A stretch of 64,000 nucleotides of DNA, taken from the NCBI RefSeq assembly GCF_030486595.1, contig NZ_JAUJZH010000034.1, forward strand, positions 1 to 64,000, in the 5' to 3' direction. Source of the stretch: Variovorax ginsengisoli. Lineage in GTDB: Bacteria; Pseudomonadota; Gammaproteobacteria; Burkholderiales; Burkholderiaceae_C. The position numbers were made by a program, and so were the translations under genes. Positions 26,613-33,656 of the stretch are shown here, piece after piece (within the stretch, counting starts at the first letter, position 1; every line of letters starts with the position of its first letter). The notes below the pieces were generated by a model. It saw only the letters and a program-made list of their open reading frames with translations. It had not been told where the DNA came from and did no database searches.

Positions 26613-27275
26613 TCATGGCCGGGCTTCCCCATCGCTACACTCCCGCCCATGACGCTCAACTCCGCTGGAATCGTGCTGCAGGTGGCTGCTGCCGCGTACA
26701 TCGTCTTTCAGGCCTGGCGCACCACGAGAGCCCTGGCCGGCAGCGAGAGGATCACTATAGATGCGCAGGAGCTGGTCATCGCGCAGCTCGGTCGGGAGAT
26801 GAAGGGCCAGTTCCGGCACCAGCTGTACGGGTTCATCGGAATGGCGGTCGGCGCCATTTTTCAACTGGTTCCCTGACGCGAGGAGGCCGCGCGCTACAGC
26901 GAGCACCTGCTGGTACTCCTCCTCGCTCGGCTGCTGGTCCGAGCCGTGCAGATCCATCCGCTCGCACACGTCGACCAGCTGGCGCAGCGCCTCGGCATGC
27001 GCATGCTTGACGGCGATGTGGAAATCCATCCGGCGCTTCAGCTTCTCCTGCGTGTTCGGGCCCGCGTCCTTCGGCAGGTCCAGGTCGATGTCCCGGTATT
27101 CGTCGCCGCGCAGGGCGAACAGGGCGCGCTGCTCGATCCAGCGCAGGCGCCGGGTGCTGGTGCGCGACTTGCCGGCCGTCTTCCGGATATGGTCCAGGGC
27201 GTTCGCCAGGATCAACGGATCGACCTCGGTTGCGGCCTTGATGGCCAGCGGGTGCTCGTGTTGGACGTGGCTCAT
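26613..27275 (-). CDS. Phage early protein of unknown function, C-terminus uncertain
   Basis: Opens with MSHVQHEHPLAIKAATEVD and continues with a helical, charged N-terminal 130 residues that look genuine. The last 70-80 residues of this 220-residue frame lie opposite a convincing membrane-protein gene and look like a shadow, so the real protein may end near 26,850. Its start faces the plus-strand gene at 27305 across 29 bp. A 5' fragment of a related start (MSHVEHAHS) recurs at 27916. Confidence 0.5.
   Translation of the reverse strand: MSHVQHEHPLAIKAATEVDPLILANALDHIRKTAGKSRTSTRRLRWIEQRALFALRGDEYRDIDLDLPKDAGPNTQEKLKRRMDFHIAVKHAHAEALRQLVDVCERMDLHGSDQQPSEEEYQQVLAVARGLLASGNQLKNGADRHSDEPVQLVPELALHLPTELRDDQLLRIYSDPLAAGQGSRGAPGLKDDVRGSSHLQHDSSGVERHGRECSDGEARP
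26649..26876 (+). CDS. Small membrane protein, opposite to the early operon
   Basis: A 75-residue protein with membrane segments near residues 6-20 (AGIVLQVAAAAYIVF) and 58-72 (GFIGMAVGAIFQL), separated by a charged stretch. An upstream GTG (26571) overlapping the previous stop could add 26 residues. It overlaps the C-terminal part of the open frame on the other strand, so one of the two frames is shorter than it looks. Confidence 0.6.
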   Translation: MTLNSAGIVLQVAAAAYIVFQAWRTTRALAGSERITIDAQELVIAQLGREMKGQFRHQLYGFIGMAVGAIFQLVP

Positions 27276-27308
27276 ACTGCGGGCTCCAAACGATGGAGGT
27301 GGAGATGG
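27264..27308. repeat. Divergent spacer block, copy 1
   Basis: A 45-bp block covering the start of a minus-strand gene, the spacer ACTGCGGGCTCCAAA and the RBS and ATG of a plus-strand gene. It aligns without gaps to 27905-27949 at 37 of 45 positions. Confidence 0.8.
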
Positions 27309-27880
27309 GGCTTTTTGATGGGCCGTGGGAGACCTGCATGCTCGTGCGAGGTTTGAATCCGAGCGAGTGCGCGTCTTGGGTCCAGGCTTGGGGCACCATC
27401 CTGGCAATCTCCGCCGCGGTGTTGATTGCCTTTGTGCAACATCGGCAGAACCTTCGCCAACGGCGACAGATCGCGGCAGACGAGCGAGCGCGAACACTTG
27501 CTGCGCCCCTTGCTGTCGCGCAAAGAGCCGAGAGACTCCTGCGTGATTTGCATCGCAGGGTTCGCGCCGTAAATGGCGCATACGGCGAATGGGGAGCTCC
27601 AGCGGGTATGAAGGAACAGGCAATGAAATTGCATGCCGTATTCGTATCGCTGCCGCTTCACCTTCTGCCGACCTATGAATTGATACTGGTTGCATACGAG
27701 ATCGCTTACTGCATCGCGGACGGTGCCGAGAGGCTTGACGCAATGGCCGTCGAGAAGGAAAGGCTTGGCGCCGTGAGCGCATCTAGTGATGGAAGCTTCG
27801 AGGTGGGCTTGCAAGCGATGCGCGAGCTTTGCACCCGGTTTGAGAGAGAGCGTCTCCGCTCTCTTGCGCAAACCGCGTAG
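27305..27880 (+). CDS. Single-pass membrane protein, candidate moron
   Basis: A 191-residue protein. A hydrophobic segment at about residues 23-43 (WVQAWGTILAISAAVLIAF) is followed by a basic coiled-coil stretch (QHRQNLRQRRQIAADE) and a helical cytoplasmic domain. The membrane and coil region resembles the product at 29444 (WVQAIGSIAAIAGAV...). GC is lower than in neighbours, it opposes the operon, and GGAGGTGGAG precedes the ATG. An exclusion or lysogenic-conversion role is an inference. Confidence 0.75.
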   Translation: MGLFDGPWETCMLVRGLNPSECASWVQAWGTILAISAAVLIAFVQHRQNLRQRRQIAADERARTLAAPLAVAQRAERLLRDLHRRVRAVNGAYGEWGAPAGMKEQAMKLHAVFVSLPLHLLPTYELILVAYEIAYCIADGAERLDAMAVEKERLGAVSASSDGSFEVGLQAMRELCTRFERERLRSLAQTA

Positions 27881-27916
27881 TAGGGCGACCGAGTGGGCGT
27901 GCTCGACGTGACTCAT
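27879..27916 (-). pseudogene. 5' remnant of an MSHV-type early gene
   Basis: The minus strand from 27916 reads MSHVEHAHSVAL, close to the start of the gene at 27275 (MSHVQHEHPLAI), then loses similarity and runs antisense to the plus-strand gene. It appears to be the leftover 5' end of a copy cut by insertion. Confidence 0.55.
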
Positions 27917-27949
27917 ACTCCGGGCTCCAAAAACGAGAGGTGGAAATGG
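27905..27949. repeat. Divergent spacer block, copy 2
   Basis: Same layout as 27264-27308 (82 percent identity by eye): minus-strand ATG, the spacer ACTCCGGGCTCCAAA, then a plus-strand RBS (GAGAGG) and ATG. The start codons are 29 bp apart in both copies. Confidence 0.8.
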
Positions 27950-28179
27950 AAAAAATCAGACACGTTCACAGCGGCCGGTTCACCCTGAAGGGCTACGGGC
28001 AGGCGGCTCCCGAAGGGAAGTTCATTGCCACATTCGTGGTGACCGAGCACCAAGGCAATGCGGAGCTCGAGATCAAGAGTTCGACGGGGAACGTGTATGG
28101 CACGGACCATGAAGCCGCCGAGGCTGGCCTGGAGGCCGCGACGGTGTGGCTGGAGAAGCACCGGCCGGTCAATGGCTGA
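27946..28179 (+). CDS. Small soluble phage protein of unknown function
   Basis: A 77-residue protein (MEKIRHVHSGRFTLKG) predicted as a small beta-rich domain with a C-terminal helix. It looks like the DUF-type one-domain proteins of phage early regions. GAGAGG precedes the ATG. It opposes the operon and converges on the PP-loop gene with a 2-bp gap. Confidence 0.65.
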   Translation: MEKIRHVHSGRFTLKGYGQAAPEGKFIATFVVTEHQGNAELEIKSSTGNVYGTDHEAAEAGLEAATVWLEKHRPVNG

Positions 28180-28181
28180 CG

Positions 28182-29417
28182 TCACGCTGCGTCCTCCGCG
28201 CTGAACAGCAAGGGCTGCACGGCGCCGTTCTGGTAGACGATCGGCATGACGGTATCGGCGGCCGGCTCGTCGCCTTCCCAACCGTCGGGCCAGGTGCCGG
28301 CGGCGATCAGCGCGCGGATGCGGGATTCCTCCTCGGCGTTGATGAGGCTGATGCGCGGGCGGCGCTGCTCATCGGCCGCCTCGTTGCAAGCAGTCTGGAT
28401 GCCCAGGATCCGATCGAGGCCCATGGCCCTCGCCTCCAGGGTCAGCGGACCCATGCGCTGTGGGTTCTTGGCGATGCTGCCATCCTTCAGGCGCTCGAGG
28501 CCCGCCTTCTTGATGCGGTGCTTCGGCTCACGCAACTCGCGCCACAGCGGCTTAATGCCTTTCAGCGGGGCCAGGTAGGCCCACTGTGGGTTCGTGAGGA
28601 TCGTGTCGAGCGCATTGTCCTCGGCGGCCAGTGGGCAGCCGATGCAGCCGGTGCGCGCGTTGATCTCCTCGGCCTCGTCGCCGCCGTAGGCGTCCGCGAT
28701 GATGGCCGTGCTCCAGTCGCCGAACTCGGCCTGCGGCGCCCAGTGCTTGAGCCATTCCCACACGTGGCAGACGCGCCAGTGCAGCAGGGGCGCCAGGGTG
28801 GCAAGCCGGCCGCGCAGGCCCTTGGCGTTCGGCAGGACCTGCTGATACCAGCCCTGGCCGCACTCGGCGCCGTCCTTGCTGCAGGACATCTCGATGCGAC
28901 GGTCGCGGATCGCGCTCTCGCCCTGGCGCACGCCGGTGATCATCAGGATCTGACCGTTGAGCTGGTCGACGCGATCGCGCAGCGCCTGCTCCATCGGATC
29001 GATCTTGATCTGGCGCGTGCACCACCGAAGGGTGTTGTTGTTCGGGGGAGGCACGCCGCGGCCGAGGATGTAGACCATGAAGCGCTTGTCCATCGACGCC
29101 GTGACGACCTCGATGCGGATGCCCCGCTCGCGCAGCTCGTCCATGATCTGCTCGGCGGCGATCGCTAGCGGCGGCAGTTCCTGGCGCGTGTCGGCATAGA
29201 AGACCGTCAGCGTCTCCGGGCGCTTGATCTTGCCGGTGTCGATGAGCCAGCAGATCATGGTCAGCGTGGCGCTGCTGTCCTTACCGCCCGACCAGGCAAT
29301 GCCCCAGTGCGGATGGTCCGGACCGTAGGCCTGCAGCGACTGAATCGTCATCTCGATCGACTCGGTCATCTGCAGGCGCTGGCCGCCGTCGAAGAAGGTG
29401 GACTGGTGCGCGGTCAT
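28182..29417 (-). CDS. PAPS-reductase/DndC-like PP-loop ATPase
   Basis: A 411-residue protein. The PP-loop SGGKDSSATL (about 43-52) shows an ATP pyrophosphatase of the PAPS reductase/DndC group. Cysteines in RWCTRQIKIDP (133) and TGCIGCP (258, 261), plus 179 or 186, could hold an iron-sulfur cluster as in DndC. DndC works with DndA/B/D/E to put sulfur into the DNA backbone, but no such partners are seen here. Role in phage DNA modification is inferred. Confidence 0.82.
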   Translation of the reverse strand: MTAHQSTFFDGGQRLQMTESIEMTIQSLQAYGPDHPHWGIAWSGGKDSSATLTMICWLIDTGKIKRPETLTVFYADTRQELPPLAIAAEQIMDELRERGIRIEVVTASMDKRFMVYILGRGVPPPNNNTLRWCTRQIKIDPMEQALRDRVDQLNGQILMITGVRQGESAIRDRRIEMSCSKDGAECGQGWYQQVLPNAKGLRGRLATLAPLLHWRVCHVWEWLKHWAPQAEFGDWSTAIIADAYGGDEAEEINARTGCIGCPLAAEDNALDTILTNPQWAYLAPLKGIKPLWRELREPKHRIKKAGLERLKDGSIAKNPQRMGPLTLEARAMGLDRILGIQTACNEAADEQRRPRISLINAEEESRIRALIAAGTWPDGWEGDEPAADTVMPIVYQNGAVQPLLFSAEDAA

Positions 29418-29446
29418 ACTTCCGCTCCAGGATGGAGTGAGAAATG
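29414..29446. repeat. Divergent spacer block, diverged copy 3
   Basis: TCATACT, then a CCGCTCCA core, GGATGGAG and a plus-strand ATG, the same order as in the blocks at 27.3 and 27.9 kb but 3 nt shorter. It separates the PP-loop start (29417) from the plus-strand start at 29444. Confidence 0.55.
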
Positions 29447-30082
29447 AAAGAACGATTCGCCACGATCGGCACGTTGGTGTGCTTGACCGTTTTGACCGGT
29501 TTGACACTGGTGTTTGCGCTCGCGATTTTTCCGGGCACCGAGGCGATTCGATGGTTCTTCGTCACCTCTGCGATGGTGCTCGCGCGTCTTGACGCCCCGG
29601 CGTGGGTGCAGGCTATCGGTTCGATCGCGGCGATCGCCGGTGCGGTCGGGACTGTGATGTATCAGAACGCCAAGCAGCATGCTCGCGACCGCATGGCAGC
29701 GCGAGAAAAGGACGAGAGCATCGAACGGATGGCCGTTGAAATAGCAAATAGGCTTCGCCAATCGGCCGCAGAAATGCACTTTCGCTTTGGCAGGATGGCG
29801 CTCAACTCTTTGCCGTTGCAAGCAATCAAACACCTCGACGAATTGCGACGACCGCTGGAGGAAGTTCCGTTTTGGAACTCCTCGGACTACGAGTTCGTCA
29901 ATGCCGCCATGTCGCTTCGAGCCGACCTTTCTTGGGCGATCCTCGAGGCTCCTGACGTCAATGGAAAGTACGCAGTGGAACTGATCACCGACGCGTGCAC
30001 GAGGTTCTTCACTGTTCGCCACGCACAAAGAGAGTCGAAGGCTCTGAAGCAAGAAGGGCGTCACGCCGCGGCCCTCCCGTAG
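29444..30082 (+). CDS. Two-pass membrane protein with coiled coil, candidate moron
   Basis: A 212-residue protein with membrane segments near residues 9-28 and 49-67 (WVQAIGSIAAIAGAVGTVM), then a charged coil (QNAKQHARDRMAAREKDES) and a helical cytoplasmic domain. The second segment and coil resemble the protein at 27305. GC is lower than in neighbours. It opposes the operon and overlaps the methyltransferase end by 22 bp. Confidence 0.75.
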   Translation: MKERFATIGTLVCLTVLTGLTLVFALAIFPGTEAIRWFFVTSAMVLARLDAPAWVQAIGSIAAIAGAVGTVMYQNAKQHARDRMAAREKDESIERMAVEIANRLRQSAAEMHFRFGRMALNSLPLQAIKHLDELRRPLEEVPFWNSSDYEFVNAAMSLRADLSWAILEAPDVNGKYAVELITDACTRFFTVRHAQRESKALKQEGRHAAALP

Positions 30083-31905
30083 ATCTGCGCCTCGTGCGCG
30101 AAGTTGGCGCGGATCAGCGCCTCGGCCAGCGGCGGGCAGACGCTGTTGCCGCACATCCGCACCTGGGCGGTCTTCGTGAATGGCTTGCCGTCCGGGCCGG
30201 CCTCGATCTGATAGTCAGCCGGGAAGCCCTGGGCGTTGTAGAGCTCGCGCGGCGAGAGCATGCGCAGGCCGATGTCGACGATCGCGTATTCCTCGCCCTG
30301 CACGGTGACCAGCCCGAAGCGGTGCTTCGTGGTGACCGTGTGCATCGGGTCCTCAAGGCGCGGATCCTGGTCGGAGCCATAGTAAGCAATGAGGAAGGCG
30401 CGGACCTCGGCGAAGTGTGTGCCGCCGGCGCTGACGGTGTGCAGCGGCTCGTCGCTGGCCTGGGCCGTGCTGGTGCCGCGCAGCTTGACCAGGTTGCTGG
30501 TCACGACGGCCGCCGGCATGCCCGACGCGGCAACGGTGTTCAGCGGCTCGGTCACGTGGCGGATGCCGTGGCTGAAGCGCTTCTTCCCGTCCTTGCCCTC
30601 ACCGTGGCCCATGTGCACCAGGTGCGCCGCGACGACGGTCTGCTGTGCGCCCTTGGTCGTGAGCGTGCTGACCGGCGCCGTCACCGGCCGGCCGTCGCTG
30701 GGCACGGTGCCGCGGTGGTTGTTGTGCTGCGCCAGGAAGGCCGATACCAGGGCGTGCTTCTGGCCGCTGACCACGGTGCCGAGCGGCGCCTGCAGGTCGA
30801 GCGTGCGCGGCGACTGGCCGGGCCGTTCGCCGTAGCCGGTCTGCACGAGGGTGGGCGCCACCAGGGCGAAGTGCCCGCCCTTGACCTGGGCGACCTGGGT
30901 GCGCAGCGGCTCGTCGGCGCTGAACACCCGCTGGTTCGAGGCGTTGGCGTGCTCGGTCAGGAACGGAGCCAGGGTGGGAACGACGAGCGCATGGTTGCCG
31001 CCGCCGGCATGAACGGTTCTGATCGGCTCGTCGAGCCCGTGCGAGCGGCCGCCGGCGCGCTCGGTGTGCTCGCGATGGGCCAGGCCGACGATGTACGGTT
31101 CGGCCGCATTCACGACGTACCGCATCACGCCTTTGGCGACGCGGCGCAGCGTGGCCTCGGCCAGCGGACGCTTGCGCTCGAAGATGGATGGGCACGGGAT
31201 CGACCAGTCGATGCACTCGGCGGCCGTGCGCCAGGGCAGCAGCTTGCCGGCCTTGACCTCCTTCGAGGTCGGCGCGCCGTGGCTCGGCTTCGGCCAGGCG
31301 ATGGCGATGTGATCGCGCCGCGCCACCAGGAAGAAGCGCTTGCGGATCGTCGGGGCGCCGAAGTCGCAGGCGCGCAGCTCGCGCCAGTCGACGACGTAGC
31401 CCATGCCCTGCAGCTGGCGGACGAAGCTCTCGAAGGTCTTGCCCTTGCGCGCAGGATCCGGCCGGGCCGTGCCGTCGGCGGCGATCTGCAGCGGGCCCCA
31501 GGTCTTGAACTCCTCCACATTTTCGAGCGCGATGACGCGCGGCTTGCACTTCGCCGCCCAGCGCAGAGCCACCCAGGCCAGGCCGCGGATCTTCTTCTCG
31601 ACCGGCGTGCCGCCCTTGGCCTTGCTGAAGTGCTTGCAGTCGGGCGAGAGCCACACCAGGCCCACCGGCTGGTTGCCGGTCACCTTGATCGGGTCCACGT
31701 CCCAGACGCTCTCGCACAGGTGGGTGGTGTGCGGGTGATTGACCGCGTGCATCGCCAGGGCCTCGGGATCGTGGTTGATCGCGATGTCCACCGGCCGGCC
31801 GAAGGCAGCCTCGAGGCCGGTCGACGTGCCGCCGCCGCCGGCGAAGTTGTCGATGATCAGCTCGCCGGGGAACAGCAGCGGCAGGGTGAAGTCATCGCGC
31901 TTCAT
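30061..31905 (-). CDS. C5-cytosine DNA methyltransferase with repeat array
   Basis: A 614-residue methyltransferase. Motif I is DNFAGGGGTSTGL (19-31). The catalytic Cys90 sits in SPDCKHFSK, with PDC replacing the usual PC, as in other phage enzymes. ENV is at 128-130 and the RKRFF motif at 188-192. Residues about 292-545 hold seven imperfect units of the form DEPLxTVxAGGxHxALVxxxL. A final motif GNSVCPP follows. It probably protects phage DNA from host restriction; target sequence unknown. Its start overlaps the small gene upstream as ATGA. Confidence 0.9.
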   Translation of the reverse strand: MKRDDFTLPLLFPGELIIDNFAGGGGTSTGLEAAFGRPVDIAINHDPEALAMHAVNHPHTTHLCESVWDVDPIKVTGNQPVGLVWLSPDCKHFSKAKGGTPVEKKIRGLAWVALRWAAKCKPRVIALENVEEFKTWGPLQIAADGTARPDPARKGKTFESFVRQLQGMGYVVDWRELRACDFGAPTIRKRFFLVARRDHIAIAWPKPSHGAPTSKEVKAGKLLPWRTAAECIDWSIPCPSIFERKRPLAEATLRRVAKGVMRYVVNAAEPYIVGLAHREHTERAGGRSHGLDEPIRTVHAGGGNHALVVPTLAPFLTEHANASNQRVFSADEPLRTQVAQVKGGHFALVAPTLVQTGYGERPGQSPRTLDLQAPLGTVVSGQKHALVSAFLAQHNNHRGTVPSDGRPVTAPVSTLTTKGAQQTVVAAHLVHMGHGEGKDGKKRFSHGIRHVTEPLNTVAASGMPAAVVTSNLVKLRGTSTAQASDEPLHTVSAGGTHFAEVRAFLIAYYGSDQDPRLEDPMHTVTTKHRFGLVTVQGEEYAIVDIGLRMLSPRELYNAQGFPADYQIEAGPDGKPFTKTAQVRMCGNSVCPPLAEALIRANFAHEAQIYGRAAA

Positions 31906-32066
31906 GCCGTGGCGCCCTGGCTCATGGCGACAGCGTCGCGAACGGACTCGACAGCGATGCCGAGCGCCTGGGCGGCGGCCGCGCAGGCTGCGTTGTGGTC
32001 CGGGTGCAGCGCCCTGGCGCGCACGTAGGCGCTCAGGACCTTCTCGATGGGGTAGACGGTGAACAC
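31902..32066 (-). CDS. Small 54-residue phage protein
   Basis: A short frame from GTG at 32066 reads MFTVYPIEKVLSAYVRARAL and ends with TGA overlapping the methyltransferase ATG. It starts 3 bp after the upstream gene stop. Tight packing and a helical Ala-rich sequence support it as real. Function unknown. Confidence 0.65.
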   Translation of the reverse strand: MFTVYPIEKVLSAYVRARALHPDHNAACAAAAQALGIAVESVRDAVAMSQGATA

Positions 32067-32069
32067 CGA

Positions 32070-32732
32070 TCAGCCCTTCTTGCCCTTGCGGGTGGCCTTG
32101 GCCGGGGCCGGCGCATCTGCCGGGGCCGAGCTGTTGACGAACACGTCCTCGGCCGACAGCTGCTTCTGCTGCTCATCCGGCACCACGGTCTTGAACACGT
32201 CGCCCTCGGTCAGGGTCTTGGCCGGCTCGATGTCCGGCATGCTCAGCTTCAGCGAGATCTCGCGCTGCTGCAGCACCGAGAGCGTTCCGATGATGTGGTC
32301 GTCGATTTCTGACGCCGACGAGACCGCGAACTTGACCTCGGCGCTGCCGCCCTCGATGGGCGTCACGCGCACCTTGTGGACCTTGCACAGCTGCAGCACG
32401 ATCGCCGTCTTCTCGCTGATACCGTAGGCCACCTCGACGCGGGCGCCGACGGCCTGGAAGTCCAGCTTGATCGGATAGTCGGCGCCCGGCACGCGCACGT
32501 TCGGCAGTTCGTCGACGGGCAGGTCCATCTCTTCCTGCGCATCGCCGCTGCCCTGGCGCATGTCGCAGAAGAGCATGTCGCGCAGCTGCTTGTGGATGGC
32601 CGTCAGCGACCGGTTGTTGGTGTTCCAGGTCACGGCCAGGTCGATCGCCATGACGTCTTCATCGCCGTGCTTCTCGACGCGGCTCTGGGCGTTGGTGAGG
32701 GTGACGGTCGTCGGGTCCAGGAGTTCAAACAT
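32070..32732 (-). CDS. Conserved phage early protein of unknown function
   Basis: A 220-residue mostly beta protein with a Lys-rich tail (PAKATRKGKKG). Its place among exonuclease, annealing and modification genes suggests a DNA-linked role, perhaps as an accessory to recombination. I recognise no domain. A 118-bp gap without a gene precedes it. Confidence 0.7.
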   Translation of the reverse strand: MFELLDPTTVTLTNAQSRVEKHGDEDVMAIDLAVTWNTNNRSLTAIHKQLRDMLFCDMRQGSGDAQEEMDLPVDELPNVRVPGADYPIKLDFQAVGARVEVAYGISEKTAIVLQLCKVHKVRVTPIEGGSAEVKFAVSSASEIDDHIIGTLSVLQQREISLKLSMPDIEPAKTLTEGDVFKTVVPDEQQKQLSAEDVFVNSSAPADAPAPAKATRKGKKG

Positions 32733-32850
32733 GCTTGCCTTTCAGGTGCAGGTTGGGAATGAAAAGAGGGCGTCTGCGTCGCAGAGCCGGCCGGGAGTGC
32801 AGTTCGGAGGAGGGGTCGAAGGGTCCGGTCGGGCGCGCCCTGGAAACTGG

Positions 32851-33135
32851 TCAGGCCGCGACGGGCGCCGGGAACTTGTCGAAGGCCAACGGCTTGACGT
32901 GCTCGCCGAAGAACTTGCCCTTCGACTCCGCCGCCATGAAGTCGGCGTGCAGTTGCGCGTCGCAGTCCGGGTACTGGTAGACGTGGCCCGGGCCGCGCGT
33001 GAAGGTGACCTGGAGCGTCCTGCGCTCGGCGCTGTAGCCGATGGCGGCCACCTGGTGGCTCTCAACGGGCGTCATCGGGATGGCGACGAAAGGCTTTTCG
33101 GAGAAGGCGGCCGGGGCCGCATAGGTCTTGGGCAT
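32851..33135 (-). CDS. KTSC-domain protein
   Basis: A 94-residue protein with the KTSC pattern: VESHQVAAIGYSAERRTLQV, GPGHVYQYPDC and a helix ending SKGKFFGEHVK. KTSC domains are small phage and bacterial modules, sometimes fused to RNA or DNA enzymes, without a settled function. The family ATG at 33135 is used. Confidence 0.85.
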   Translation of the reverse strand: MPKTYAAPAAFSEKPFVAIPMTPVESHQVAAIGYSAERRTLQVTFTRGPGHVYQYPDCDAQLHADFMAAESKGKFFGEHVKPLAFDKFPAPVAA

Positions 33136-33152
33136 GGTGGTCCTTGGAGTGA

Positions 33153-33656
33153 TCAGAGGGTGTTGCCTGGGTGGTACTCGCGCTTTGCTGCGACATAGAC
33201 CGCATGCGCTTCCGCTTTGGTGCGGAAGGTGCCGAGGTTCTTGAGCTTGGAGTCGATGCAGATGCGCGCGGCGAAACCGACGACTCGGCCCTTCCAGACC
33301 TTCTTGGAGACGCCCAGAACGCCGGTGCTGTTGTTCCTGTTCGCCTTGCGGCGGTTCTGGTTGTTCATCGCATTTGTCACCGCGCGGATCTCGCTCATGG
33401 CATTGACGCCGCGCGCTGCGTTGATGTGGTCGATAGGGCCGTTCGGCCACTCGCCCGTGACGTAGAAGTAGGCGAGGCGGTGCTGCCGGTACGTGACGCC
33501 GTCGAAGTGCAGGTACGTGTACCCGTGGGCATCCGGCTTGGCCGTGACGGGCCCGGGCCGACGATTGCCGCTGGCATGCAATCGGGTGAACACGCCTGTC
33601 GCGGGGTCGTAGTGGAAGAGCTCGCGCAGCCGTTGGAGCGATGGCGCCTTGATCAC
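33153..33656 (-). CDS. HNH homing endonuclease with AP2 DNA-binding domain
   Basis: A 167-residue protein. An N-terminal segment (YDPATGVFTRL) leads into the HNH core, with QHRLAYFYVTGEWP, IDHINAARGVNAMSEIR and NNQNRRKANRNNSTG at about 58-115. A C-terminal AP2-like domain ends GTFRTKAEAHAVYVAAKREYH. This is the standard architecture of free-standing phage homing enzymes. Its GTG start overlaps the YqaJ gene stop as GTGA. Confidence 0.9.
   Translation of the reverse strand: MIKAPSLQRLRELFHYDPATGVFTRLHASGNRRPGPVTAKPDAHGYTYLHFDGVTYRQHRLAYFYVTGEWPNGPIDHINAARGVNAMSEIRAVTNAMNNQNRRKANRNNSTGVLGVSKKVWKGRVVGFAARICIDSKLKNLGTFRTKAEAHAVYVAAKREYHPGNTL

Noticed and set aside
27272..27915. A full gene MSHVEHAHS... 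on the minus strand
   Set aside because: After about 12 codons it is antisense to a better-supported membrane protein gene; only the 5' remnant is kept.
33182..33600. Calling the AP2-HNH gene an intron-borne endonuclease
   Set aside because: It overlaps the YqaJ stop by 4 bp without splitting it, and no intron-like structure is visible.
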